Assembly (NCBI GenBank): GCA_040752975.1 | Contig: JBFMHF010000001.1 | Location: 62,001 to 126,000 of the forward strand | Direction: 5' to 3' | Length of the DNA: 64,000 bases | Origin: JADLDB01 sp040752975 | GTDB taxonomy: Bacteria > Myxococcota > Myxococcia > Myxococcales > Myxococcaceae | Part shown: positions 32,417 through 42,718 of the stretch, one piece after another | Layout: every line of letters starts with the position of its first letter | Numbering within the stretch: position 1 is the stretch's first letter | Translations under genes and position numbers: made by a program | The notes under the pieces: model-generated | What the model was told of the DNA's origin: nothing | The model's input: the letters and a program-made list of their open reading frames with translations, nothing else | Databases searched by the model: none

Positions 32417-33259
32417 ATGGCGCGCTGGCTCTTCTTCACGGCGATCCTCGCGGGCGCGTCCACCCTGACGGGCTGCATCGCGTACAACGACACCTGCCAG
32501 CCGCTGGTGGACAACCCCAACGAGCGCGTGGCCTTCGTCGCCAAGGGCACGGAGATCTGGCTCGACCGCCCCAACGCCCGCCACGCCAACAACGCGATCG
32601 GCCAGCACGCTGCGGACAGCTTCGTGTGGGTCTACCGCGACGGAGATCGCCCGGTGGACTTCGCGGTGGTGAACGGCGGCGCGATTCGCGCCGAGGGGCT
32701 GTGCGTGACGCGCAACATCCTGCGGGAAGGGCCGCTCACCAACGGCACCCTGCACGAGATCCTCCTCTTCGAGAACCCGGTGATCGCCGTCGATCTCTCC
32801 GAGGCGCAGGTGGTGGAGATGTTCGAGCACTCGGTGGAGCGCCTCTTCGCCGCGCCCGCGCCCATCGTCTCGCCCGCCGGCCAGTTCCTGCAGGTCTCCG
32901 CCGAGGTGTCGCTGGACGTGGACTGCGCCCAGCCTGCCGGGAGCCGCGTCACGGCGCTGCGGATCAAGGGCCAATCGCTCCAGAAGCCCGGCCGACCCAT
33001 CGAGCAGGCGAAGTTCCGCGCGGCGATGTCCTCCTTCATCGTGAAGGGCGGCGACGGCTACACGATGCTGGCCGGCACCAGCACGGATCCCACGCGCAAC
33101 CCCGAGCAGGCCAAGCGCTTCGGCGGCATCGACTCCAACATCGCCGGCGAGTACCTCAAGCAGAGCCCCTATAACCAGACGGTGGAGAACGGCATGCGGG
33201 TGGACCCGATGCGGATCCGCTTCACCAACTGCTCGACGCCCACGCGGCCCGCCAACTGA
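32417..33259 (+). CDS. Lipoprotein consisting of a 5'-nucleotidase C-terminal domain only
   Basis: This 280-residue lipoprotein (lipobox L-T-G-C, Cys20) matches the C-terminal substrate-binding domain of bacterial 5'-nucleotidase/UshA. V-V-N-G-G-A-I-R is followed by a N-I-L-R-E-G-P-L-T element, then I-L-L-F-E-N-P-V and V-K-G-G-D-G-Y. The metallophosphoesterase domain that holds the catalytic metals is absent, so hydrolysis is unlikely and a binding role is more plausible. It lies 4 bases after the TonB-dependent receptor and so is probably co-transcribed and may bind the receptor's ligand at the cell surface. Confidence 0.7.
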   Translation: MARWLFFTAILAGASTLTGCIAYNDTCQPLVDNPNERVAFVAKGTEIWLDRPNARHANNAIGQHAADSFVWVYRDGDRPVDFAVVNGGAIRAEGLCVTRNILREGPLTNGTLHEILLFENPVIAVDLSEAQVVEMFEHSVERLFAAPAPIVSPAGQFLQVSAEVSLDVDCAQPAGSRVTALRIKGQSLQKPGRPIEQAKFRAAMSSFIVKGGDGYTMLAGTSTDPTRNPEQAKRFGGIDSNIAGEYLKQSPYNQTVENGMRVDPMRIRFTNCSTPTRPAN

Positions 33260-33280
33260 AGCGAAGCCCAGACGCGACAA

Positions 33281-33314
33281 CGCCCTCCCGGCAGCAGGGC
33301 GCCAGGGGAGGGCG
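33281..33314. terminator. GC-rich hairpin between convergent genes
   Basis: Arms CGCCCTCCC (33281-33289) and GGGAGGGCG (33306-33314) form a perfect 9-bp stem with a 16-base loop. It lies between the convergent 32417 and 33336 genes. There is no T run, so termination efficiency is uncertain. Confidence 0.4.
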
Positions 33315-33335
33315 TGGGCGCGACCGACGAGAGAT

Positions 33336-33527
33336 TCAGCCGTTCGACGAAGGATCGAGCACGTCGTTGGGCGAAGGGATCCGCCGCAGGTCCGTGCGTG
33401 CAATCTTCCATGCCTGCTGGACGATCCACGACAGCGAGCGATCCTGCCGCTCGGCCTCGTGCTCGATCTCCCGGAGCATCTCTTCCGGGAAGTACAGCGA
33501 CTGCTTGCGATGATCCGTCGTCGCCAT
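33336..33527 (-). CDS. Small ribbon-helix-helix protein (TIGR04563-like), copy 2
   Basis: The 63-residue protein has K-Q-S-L-Y-F-P-E-E-M-L near residue 8 and a helix R-S-L-S-W-I-V-Q-Q-A-W-K-I-A-R, the ribbon-helix-helix pattern of a small family seen in myxobacteria. The strand (K-Q-S-L-Y-F) would contact DNA as a dimer. It is a close paralogue of the 33527-33727 product (over 70% identical across the first 45 residues by eye). Its ATG shares one base with the upstream stop (TGATG), so both are made from one message. Confidence 0.65.
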   Translation of the reverse strand: MATTDHRKQSLYFPEEMLREIEHEAERQDRSLSWIVQQAWKIARTDLRRIPSPNDVLDPSSNG

Positions 33528-33727
33528 CAGCGGTCCTCGCGGGGATCCGGCGCGCCGGCCACGTCATTCACGGCCGGGAAGGCCTTGATGCGATCGCGGG
33601 CAATCTTCCACGCCTGCTGGACGACCCACGACAGAGAACGATCCTGGCGGTTGGCCTCCTCCTGGATCTCCTTCAGCATCTCTTCGGGGAAGTACAGGGA
33701 CTGCTTGCGCTTGTCGGTGCCAGACAT
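33527..33727 (-). CDS. Small ribbon-helix-helix protein (TIGR04563-like), copy 1
   Basis: This 66-residue paralogue of the next gene has the same core (K-Q-S-L-Y-F-P-E-E-M-L, then S-L-S-W-V-V-Q-Q-A-W-K) and a divergent, Asp/Pro-rich tail. The N-terminus (M-S-G-T-D-K-R) is basic. It is the first gene of a two-gene operon divergent from a large lipoprotein gene (117-bp gap), where the palindrome at 33747-33773 may be its binding site. Confidence 0.65.
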   Translation of the reverse strand: MSGTDKRKQSLYFPEEMLKEIQEEANRQDRSLSWVVQQAWKIARDRIKAFPAVNDVAGAPDPREDR

Positions 33728-33746
33728 GTGGGGGATCTCCGAGAGT

Positions 33747-33773
33747 GCGAACGGCGATACGACGTAAGTTCGC
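33747..33773. promoter_or_regulatory. Inverted repeat upstream of the ribbon-helix-helix pair
   Basis: GCGAAC (33747-33752) and GTTCGC (33768-33773) are 15 bases apart, giving half-sites about two helical turns from each other. It lies 20-46 bases before the first ribbon-helix-helix gene. A regulator site is plausible but short arms can arise by chance. Confidence 0.3.
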
Positions 33774-33844
33774 GTTTATCCGACACAAGCAGGCGGGGGT
33801 CAACCATTTCCCCCACTGCCGTACAGCGGTAGAAGTCCGCCCCT

Positions 33845-35932
33845 ATGCGGACACTCGCCCCCCTGTGGTGCCTGGTGCTGCTGCTCTCTGCGGCGGGGTG
33901 CAACTGCAAGCAGAACGTGAACACCATTCCGCCGTCGCTGGGCGTCACGCCGGCGGGCGTCGACTTCGGGCAGGTGAAGGTGAACGAGTCGGCGGTGCGC
34001 ACGGTGCGGCTCGCGGCGCGCACCCAGGCCCAGGTGACGATCTCCTCGGTGACCATCGAGGGCGCGGGGCGAGGGGCCTTCACGCTGGGCGCGGCGCCCG
34101 CGCAGGTGGCTCCGCTGGCGGAAGAGCCCCTGGAGATCACTTTTCATCCCACGGCGCTCGAGGCCTCGGTGGCGACGCTGGTGATCGCCAGCGATGATCC
34201 GGACAGGCCGACGACGCGGGTGGCGCTGGCGGGGGAGGGCGCCAAGCCGATCCTCCAGGTGACGCCGACGTGCGACGCGCAGCTGGGCTGCAGGGGCACG
34301 GTGACGGTGACGCCGCCGGCCATCGACTTCGGGGCGGAGCCGAAGGATCGCCTGGTGCCGATCCCCGAGACGCAGCTGCCGACGGTGGTGGTGGTGAACG
34401 CAGGGCCGGTGGCGCTGCTGGTGACGAAGCTGGCGGTGGAGGGCGCTGACGCGGCGGCCTTCACCTTCACCGGGACACTCGAGCCGGGCGGCCGGGTGCT
34501 GCAGGCCAGCGAGGGCTTCAACGTGCCGATCCGCTTCACGCCGACGAGCGAGACCCAGCAGTCCTACGCGGCCGAGCTGGTGATCGAGTCCGACGACGCC
34601 GACGCGATGCGCCTCACGGTGGCGCTGGCCGGTACGCTGCGCCCGAACCTCCCGCCGGAGGTGTGCGCGAACCTGGTGCGCGTGGTGCCGCCGCCCTCCG
34701 GTGACGCGCCGCGCGACTACAGCTCGGCCTCCGAGTGGGACTCGCTGCGGATGCCACCCGCGGGGGGCTACGACTTCAGCGCGCGCCGCGACGTCCGGCC
34801 GGGCGATCTCACGATCTTCTCCGCCAGCAGCCCGGGCGAGGTGAACAGCTCGTGCAGCTTCGATCCCGAGGACGGCCGCACCTCGCTCACCTACGCGTGG
34901 CGGCTCGTGTCCACCCCGCGCGGCGCCGAGGGGCTGGGGCTGTCGGGCGCGACGACGCCGCAGGTGCAGCTGCGGCCGGTGGTGACGGGGGAATACGTGC
35001 TGGAGCTCACGGTGGCGGACGTGCAGGGCCACGCCACCACCGTGCCGATCAAGTTCGCCGTCGCGGTGAAGGAGGATCTCGTGGCGCAGCTGCAGTGGTC
35101 GGGCGCGGCCGACGTCGATCTCGACGTGCACCTGGTGCGGCCCTCCGCCGCCGACGGAGGCGCCTTCGCGGGGGTCTTCGACTTCTTCAGCCACGGCGCG
35201 GCCAGCAAGACGTCGGGAGACATCAACGGCTACGCCGTCACCACCCAGCGGGCGATGCCGGGTGCGGGCTTCGACTTCGACTGGGGCCAGCCGGGCTCGT
35301 CCGACGATCCGCGCCTCAACGTCGACGACACCGGCTCGGGGGCGCTGCTCGAGAACGTGTCTCTCAACTACCCGGAGAACGACGCGCCCTGCGCCACGGC
35401 GTCCTGCCGGTACAAGGTGCTGGTCCACTACTTCAAGGACGCGCGCAACCACGCGCCGGCGGCCTGCTTCGTCACGGGCGACGCGGGCTGCCTCGACGGT
35501 GACGCGTGCGGTTGCGCGACTCCCCAGCGCTGCGTGGCGGACGGCGCGCCCATCGGCGACGCGGGCGTCGGCGCCGGCAAGTGCTTCCCGGCGCCCAACC
35601 CGGTGGTGCGGCTCTTCTTCCGGGGCAGCCCGACGCCCGCCGCCGTCATCCCCCTCGACACGTTGGTGCCGCCGGACGAGCTGGTGCTGGGCGCTCCCTG
35701 CCAGATGCTCTACGTCGCGGACGTGGAGTGGCCGGCGAAGTCGGCGGTTGGATCTCTGCCCGACGGAGGCACGCCACCTCCGGTGGTGCAGGTGAAGGGC
35801 GCGGACGTGAACGGGCGGATCACCGCGCCCGTGGTGTCGCGCTTCGGCTGGCGTCAGACGGGCGGCAGCCTTCAGTGCAGCCCCGACGTCACGCTCGGCG
35901 GCGTGCAGTGGTACGCCGAGCAACCGAGGTAG
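33845..35932 (+). CDS. Large surface lipoprotein with ASH-like and PKD-like domains
   Basis: The 695-residue lipoprotein has lipobox S-A-A-G-C (Cys19). Two immunoglobulin-like choice-of-anchor D/ASH-type modules follow (about 32-135 and 140-265; V-D-F-G-Q-V and I-D-F-G-A). A PKD-like region comes next (about 320-415), then a domain with D-V-D-L-D-V-H-L-V-R-P (about 420-560), common in myxobacterial surface proteins. It has Asp-Ala-Gly-rich segments near residue 555. No catalytic residues are evident; adhesion or structural display is likely. It is divergent from the ribbon-helix-helix pair and followed by a hairpin. Confidence 0.7.
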   Translation: MRTLAPLWCLVLLLSAAGCNCKQNVNTIPPSLGVTPAGVDFGQVKVNESAVRTVRLAARTQAQVTISSVTIEGAGRGAFTLGAAPAQVAPLAEEPLEITFHPTALEASVATLVIASDDPDRPTTRVALAGEGAKPILQVTPTCDAQLGCRGTVTVTPPAIDFGAEPKDRLVPIPETQLPTVVVVNAGPVALLVTKLAVEGADAAAFTFTGTLEPGGRVLQASEGFNVPIRFTPTSETQQSYAAELVIESDDADAMRLTVALAGTLRPNLPPEVCANLVRVVPPPSGDAPRDYSSASEWDSLRMPPAGGYDFSARRDVRPGDLTIFSASSPGEVNSSCSFDPEDGRTSLTYAWRLVSTPRGAEGLGLSGATTPQVQLRPVVTGEYVLELTVADVQGHATTVPIKFAVAVKEDLVAQLQWSGAADVDLDVHLVRPSAADGGAFAGVFDFFSHGAASKTSGDINGYAVTTQRAMPGAGFDFDWGQPGSSDDPRLNVDDTGSGALLENVSLNYPENDAPCATASCRYKVLVHYFKDARNHAPAACFVTGDAGCLDGDACGCATPQRCVADGAPIGDAGVGAGKCFPAPNPVVRLFFRGSPTPAAVIPLDTLVPPDELVLGAPCQMLYVADVEWPAKSAVGSLPDGGTPPPVVQVKGADVNGRITAPVVSRFGWRQTGGSLQCSPDVTLGGVQWYAEQPR

Positions 35933-36018
35933 GACCGATCGACAACGGGGTCGCTCCTCCGGCCCAAAGGAGCACCCAGAAAGAGGGACGGGCCGACCGA
36001 AGTCGACCCGACCCGTGA

Positions 36019-36049
36019 GCCCAGGGGGGGAGGGGGGGGACCCCTGGGC
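36019..36049 (+). terminator. Perfect 9-bp hairpin with a G-rich loop after the surface lipoprotein
   Basis: Arms GCCCAGGGG (36019-36027) and CCCCTGGGC (36041-36049) flank a 13-base loop, and the whole contains two long G runs separated by one A. It lies 86 bases after the stop codon. There is no T run, so it may be a terminator, a stabilising 3' end, or a G-quadruplex-prone site. Confidence 0.45.
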
Positions 36050-36179
36050 CCAACGCCGTAACTCGCATCGCTTGAACCCGGTGCGCCCTCTTGCATTCCT
36101 CGGACCGGAGCGATTGTTCAGTGCAATCATAAGGTGGCAACCGGGGGTCAGCAACTCGCCCCCCCAGGAGGGTTGACCG

Positions 36180-37166
36180 ATGGAGGAACCCCAGCAACTA
36201 CGGCAGGTTGCGGAGCTCCAGGCCGAGCTCGAGCGGGGGCTCCGGCGGCGGTCCCTCGCCGGTCGGGGGATCCTCGTCGCGGTTTCCGGTGGGGCCGACT
36301 CGCTGGTGCTGATGCACGCGCTCAAGGCCTGCTCGCCGCGCCTGGACTTGCGCCTGGAGGTCGCGACGGTGGATCACGGCCTGCAGCCGCAGAGCGCGAC
36401 GTGGGCCGACGGCGTCGAGCGCGCGGCCACGCAGCTGTCCCTGCGCTGTCATCGCGCGACGCTGCAGCTCGATCCCACGTCGAGTGGCGTGGAGGCGAAG
36501 GCACGCGACGCGCGGTACGCCGCCCTCGAGCGGATCCGGAGGCAGGCGGGGCTGGACGTGGTGGCTACGGCGCACACGGCGTCGGATCAGGCGGAGACGC
36601 TGGTGATGCGCCTCGCCCGCGGGACGGCGCTGGGCGGAGCGGCCGGCATCCTCGAGGAGCGGGAGGACCGCGTGGTTCGCCCGCTGCTCTTCGCCACGCG
36701 CGCCGACGTGGAGCGCTGGGCCGAGGCGCTCGGGTTGTCGCCCGTCAGCGATCCGATGAACGGGGATCCGGCCTTCCTCCGCGCGCGCATCCGGCGCGAG
36801 GTGCTTCCGGCGTGGAGTGCGGCGGTGGGCTTCGAGGTGCAGCCGGCGCTCGCCCGCTTCGCCCGGCTGGCCGCGGAAGACGATCGGTACCTCTCCGAGG
36901 AGGCGCGGCGGGCCTTCGAGCGCTGTGCCCTCTCGACGGGCGGCCTGGATCGGGTGGCCGTCGCAGCCCTGGCGATCCCCGTCCGGCGGCGGGTGGTGGC
37001 GGAGGTGCTGAGCTCCGCTGAGCTGCCGCTGGACACCGTCGTCCTCGAGGAGGCCCTGCGCGCCGTCGCCGAGGGCGGCACCGCCACCCTGCCGGGCGAC
37101 AAGCTGCTCGCCTGCACCAATGACCGGGTCCGCGTGGAGCCCGCCCCTCCGCGGAGGACTTCATGA
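36180..37166 (+). CDS. tilS: tRNA(Ile)-lysidine synthase TilS
   Basis: The 328-residue protein has the PP-loop motif S-G-G-A-D-S (36-41), V-D-H-G near residue 64, and A-H-T-A-S-D-Q-A-E-T near residue 135, all standard for TilS. It makes lysidine at C34 of tRNA-Ile(CAU), so AUA is read as isoleucine. The C-terminal domain is shorter than in E. coli (432 residues). AGGAGGG at 36166-36172 is an unusually strong ribosome binding site before ATG 36180. It is followed by ftsH after 82 bases. Confidence 0.92.
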   Translation: MEEPQQLRQVAELQAELERGLRRRSLAGRGILVAVSGGADSLVLMHALKACSPRLDLRLEVATVDHGLQPQSATWADGVERAATQLSLRCHRATLQLDPTSSGVEAKARDARYAALERIRRQAGLDVVATAHTASDQAETLVMRLARGTALGGAAGILEEREDRVVRPLLFATRADVERWAEALGLSPVSDPMNGDPAFLRARIRREVLPAWSAAVGFEVQPALARFARLAAEDDRYLSEEARRAFERCALSTGGLDRVAVAALAIPVRRRVVAEVLSSAELPLDTVVLEEALRAVAEGGTATLPGDKLLACTNDRVRVEPAPPRRTS

Positions 37167-37248
37167 AAGTTCACGCGGAACCCCCGGGCGCTCGGGAAGG
37201 TCATGGGTTATAAGGGGACGAAGTCGTTCACGCCTGCCAAGGGTTCCC

Positions 37249-39164
<1,916 letters not shown>

Positions 39165-39168
<4 letters not shown>

Positions 39169-40337
39169 TCTGGGCCCGGCCGCTGTCGCTCGACGGCGCG
39201 TTCGAGGCCCACCCCCTCCTCGGGAGGACGGGTCTGTCTCAGGCCGAGCGCGGGCTGGTGGCCGGTGGGCTGGAGCGGGTCGCCGTCGTCACCGGCCTCG
39301 ACGAGAAGTCCCGTGAGGCCCTGGCCGACGTGGTGGACGCCGCGTGGATCGGCGGGACGCGCGATACGGCGATCATCCGGTACTCGCGGGCGGCGGTGCA
39401 GGGCTGGTGCGCGCAGCTGGGCGAGCAGCCGGCGCTGTCTGACGCGCTCAAGCGGCTGGAGGTCGCGGTGGTGCCGCTGCAGGCGGTGGACTGGGGCGGC
39501 AAGCGCTTCGAGTGGGGCAGCCGGACGTACGTGATGGGCGTGGTGAACGTGACGCCCGACTCCTTCTCGGACGGAGGGAAGTTCCTCGCGCCGGACGCGG
39601 CGGTCGCGCAGGGGGAGGCCCTGGTGTCGGCCGGGGCGGATCTGCTGGACATCGGCGGACAGTCGACGCGGCCTGGGGCCAGGGCGGTGAGCGAGCAGGA
39701 GGAGCTCGATCGGGTCCTGCCGGTGGTGGAGCGCCTGCGGAGAGCCGTCGACGTGCCGCTGTCCATCGACACCTCGCGGGCGGGCGTGGCGAGGGCGGCG
39801 CTGGCGGCGGGCGCGGCCCTGGTGAATGACGTGACGGGCCTCGCGGACGACGCGCTGCTCGCGGAAGTGGCGAAGGCGAAGGCGGGGGCCTGCGCGATGC
39901 ACATGCAGGGCACGCCGGAGACGATGCAGCGCTCGCCCAGCTACGCGGACGTGGTGGGTGAGGTGCTCGACTTCCTGGAAGCGGCCTTGAAGCGCGCGGA
40001 GGCGGCGGGGCTGTCGCGCCACGCGGTGCTGGTCGATCCCGGCATCGGCTTCGGGAAGACGGCGGGGCACAACCTGTACCTGCTGCGGCGGCTGGGCGAG
40101 CTCAAGCTGCTCGGCGCGCCGGTGTTGGTGGGGACGAGCCGCAAGTCCTTCCTCGGGGCGTTGACGGGCGGGAAGGAGCCGGGGGAGCGCCTGGTGGCCA
40201 GCACGGCCTCGGCGGCCATCGCGGCGGTGGGTGGCGCGGACATGGTGCGGGTGCACGACGTCAGGGAAACGAAGGACGCCCTGGCCGTGGCCGACGCCGT
40301 CATGAGGGCGCGCGAGGGTGGGGCGCTGTTCGACTGA
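39165..40337 (+). CDS. folP: Dihydropteroate synthase with a ~115-residue N-terminal extension
   Basis: The 390-residue protein makes dihydropteroate for folate synthesis. The DHPS barrel starts near residue 122 with M-G-V-V-N-V-T-P-D-S-F-S-D-G-G; D-I-G-G-Q-S-T-R-P-G and D-P-G-I-G-F-G-K follow in order. The N-terminal 115 residues (A-R-P-L-S-L-D-G onward) are not in E. coli FolP (282) but long forms exist in other bacteria; their role is unknown. GTG 39165 overlaps the ftsH stop (GTGA), so translation is coupled. A structured 181-base region separates it from glmM. Confidence 0.9.
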
Positions 40338-40382
40338 CTCCGGCGGGAGGAGTTGGGCCGGGCCTCCTCGGGTGGAGCTCGG

Positions 40383-40473
40383 GGCGCCACCGCAAGGCGG
40401 TCTCCTGAGCGCCGGGGCAGAGAGGGCAAGTCCGCCCCGGGGGCGTCTTCGGAGGTCCAGCCCACACGGGCTG
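40383..40473 (+). other. Structured leader/intergenic RNA candidate between folP and glmM
   Basis: The 181-base gap has three stable potential hairpins. One has ACCGC/GCGGT arms around AAG (40389-40401) nested in GGCGC/GCGCC (40383-40413). The second has CCGGGGC/GCCCCGG arms (40412-40418, 40434-40440; overlapping by two bases with the outer first stem). The third has CAGCCC/GGGCTG arms around ACAC (40458-40473). No known riboswitch pattern is recognised. In GC-rich DNA such hairpins can be accidental. Confidence 0.3.
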
Positions 40474-40518
40474 AACTGACGATCGCCACGCAGCCGCGTG
40501 TCCGGTAGAAGTCGCCGC

Positions 40519-41901
40519 ATGTCGGAACCGACGCAACCCAACGGCAGCGACCACCCGAAGCTCTTCGGCACCGACGGCGTCCGCGGCGTCGCCAACGTCT
40601 TCCCGATGACGGCCGAGATGGCGATGCAGCTCGGGCGCGCGCTGGCGTACCTCATTCGCAACGGCCCGCACCGCCACCGCGTCGTCATCGGCAAGGACAC
40701 ACGCCTGTCCGGCTACATGATCGAGCAGGCGCTCGCCTCGGGCATCATGTCCATGGGCGTCGACGTGGAGCTGGTCGGCCCCCTGCCCACGCCAGCCATC
40801 GCGCTGCTCACCTCGTCGATGCGCGCGGACGCCGGCGCCGTCATCTCCGCCAGCCACAACCCGTACCAGGACAACGGCATCAAGTTCTTCTGGCGCGACG
40901 GCTTCAAGCTGCCCGACGAGACGGAGGCGAAGATCGAGACGCTCATCTTCGAGAAGGCGCTCGACTCGCTGCGCCCCACCGCGACCAAGATCGGCGGCGC
41001 CGTGCGCCTCGACGACGCGCCCGGTCGCTACATCGCCCAGGTGAAGGCGTCCTTCCCGCGTGAGCTGACGCTCGACGGCCTCACCCTCGCCGTCGATTGC
41101 GCGAACGGCGCGGCGTACAAGGTGGCTCCCGCGGTGCTGAAGGAGCTCGGGGCGAAGGTGATCGCGCTGGGCGTCTCTCCCGATGGGAAGAACATCAACC
41201 ACAAGTGCGGCGCCCTGCACCCGGAGAGCCTCCAGGCGGCGGTGCTCAAGCACAAGGCCCACCTCGGCATCGCGCTCGACGGCGACGCGGATCGCTTGAT
41301 CGTCGTCGACGAGAAGGGCCGGGTGGTCGACGGCGACGCGATCATGGCCATCTGCACGGGAGAGTTGGCCGAGCGCAAGGAGCTCCGGAAGAACACCCTC
41401 GTCTCCACCGTGATGAGCAACGTCGGCCTCGAGCGCGCGGTCGCGAAGTGGGGCGTCAAGGTGGTGCGCACGAAGGTGGGCGATCGCTACGTCGTCGAGG
41501 AGCTCCGCAAACACCACTACAGTCTCGGCGGCGAACAGTCCGGCCACCTCGTCTTCATGGATCACGCCACCACCGGGGACGGAACGCTGGCGGCGCTGCA
41601 GGTCCTCGCCGTCATGGCGCGCAAGCAGAAGTCCATGAGCGAGCTGACGAGGATCTTCGAGCCCGTCCCGCAGGTGCTCCTCAACTTCGCGGTGAAGGAG
41701 AAGCGCGAGCTCTCCCACCTGCCCGAACCGACGAAGGCGATTCGTGGCGTCGAGAAGAAGCTGGGCAAAGATGGGCGGGTGCTGGTGCGCTACTCCGGCA
41801 CGGAACCGAAGGTGCGCGTGTTGGTCGAAGGGCCCGACGCGAAGAAGATCAAGCAGTACGCCGAGGAGATCGGCGAGGCGCTCCAGCGCGCGCTGGGGTG
41901 A
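40519..41901 (+). CDS. glmM: Phosphoglucosamine mutase GlmM
   Basis: The 460-residue enzyme interconverts glucosamine-6- and glucosamine-1-phosphate for UDP-GlcNAc and peptidoglycan. Signature K-L-F-G-T-D-G-V-R-G (14-23), phospho-serine Ser112 in S-A-S-H-N-P, metal motif D-G-D-A-D-R and the C-terminal R-Y-S-G-T-E-P are all present. Length is slightly above the usual 445 because of an N-terminal polar tail. ATG 40519 is the first start before the conserved motif. The next gene begins 15 bases after its stop. Confidence 0.95.
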   Translation: MSEPTQPNGSDHPKLFGTDGVRGVANVFPMTAEMAMQLGRALAYLIRNGPHRHRVVIGKDTRLSGYMIEQALASGIMSMGVDVELVGPLPTPAIALLTSSMRADAGAVISASHNPYQDNGIKFFWRDGFKLPDETEAKIETLIFEKALDSLRPTATKIGGAVRLDDAPGRYIAQVKASFPRELTLDGLTLAVDCANGAAYKVAPAVLKELGAKVIALGVSPDGKNINHKCGALHPESLQAAVLKHKAHLGIALDGDADRLIVVDEKGRVVDGDAIMAICTGELAERKELRKNTLVSTVMSNVGLERAVAKWGVKVVRTKVGDRYVVEELRKHHYSLGGEQSGHLVFMDHATTGDGTLAALQVLAVMARKQKSMSELTRIFEPVPQVLLNFAVKEKRELSHLPEPTKAIRGVEKKLGKDGRVLVRYSGTEPKVRVLVEGPDAKKIKQYAEEIGEALQRALG

Positions 41902-41916
41902 CGCAGGACACGACGC

Positions 41917-42678
41917 ATGCCGTTGCATTTCCGCGATGAAGGCGAGGGCCCCCCGGTCGTCCTGGTGCACGGCCTGGGCGCCTCGAGTCGCGTGTTCGAT
42001 CCCCTCTTCGAGAAGCGAGGCCCCCGGCGGCTGATCTCCGTCGATCTCCCGCGCTCCGGACGATCGCGCCACTGGGCGCCGTCCACCCCCGAGGCCATCG
42101 GCGACGCGCTCGTCCGCTTTCTCGACTCCCGCAAGGTGGAGCGCTTTCACCTCTTCGGCCACAGCTTCGGCGGGTTGGTCGCGCTGCACGTCGCGGCGTC
42201 GCACCTGCACCGGGTGGACGGGCTCACCGTGGCGTCCGCGCCCGCGCTGGGGCTGCCGACGGAGCTCCGGCTCCTTCTCCACAACCCGATGATCGATCTC
42301 ACGACATCCTGGTTTGGCCGCATGCCGATGTGGCGCCCCGCGCTCAAGAGCTGGGTGGGGATGATGTGGGGCTCGAAGTCGCAGCCCGGGGAACACCACT
42401 ACGACTTGTACGAGGAGGCCACTCGGGCCGAGGGCTTCTCCGAGTCCATGCTCGAGGCCTTACGCGCCGTGGGGCGCTACCGGGCGCCCTTTGAGGTCCT
42501 GGCCAACGCGCCCTTTCCGCGCCGGGTGCTGTGGGGCGAGAAGGATCGGTTGGTGCCTGTGATCCAGGGCGAGCAGCTCGCGCGGGCGCTGCAGGCGGAC
42601 TTCGAGGTGTTGCCGGACGTGGGCCATTGCCTCCCCGAAGAGCACCCCGAGGCGATCCACGACGCCGTCCACCGCTGA
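41917..42678 (+). CDS. Alpha/beta hydrolase
   Basis: This 253-residue alpha/beta-hydrolase has oxyanion motif H-G-L-G (18-21), nucleophile elbow G-H-S-F-G-G with Ser83 (81-86), Asp210 in G-E-K-D, and His237 in V-G-H, so a complete Ser-Asp-His triad. No signal peptide is seen; a cytosolic esterase/lipase-like or peptidase role is possible. The reaction is not predictable. It lies between glmM and pdxJ in the same orientation (15 and 40 bases apart) and is probably in the same transcript. Confidence 0.75.
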   Translation: MPLHFRDEGEGPPVVLVHGLGASSRVFDPLFEKRGPRRLISVDLPRSGRSRHWAPSTPEAIGDALVRFLDSRKVERFHLFGHSFGGLVALHVAASHLHRVDGLTVASAPALGLPTELRLLLHNPMIDLTTSWFGRMPMWRPALKSWVGMMWGSKSQPGEHHYDLYEEATRAEGFSESMLEALRAVGRYRAPFEVLANAPFPRRVLWGEKDRLVPVIQGEQLARALQADFEVLPDVGHCLPEEHPEAIHDAVHR

Positions 42679-42718
42679 AACCAAGACGAGCCCGGCGCGA
42701 AGCGGTACAAACCGCCTC

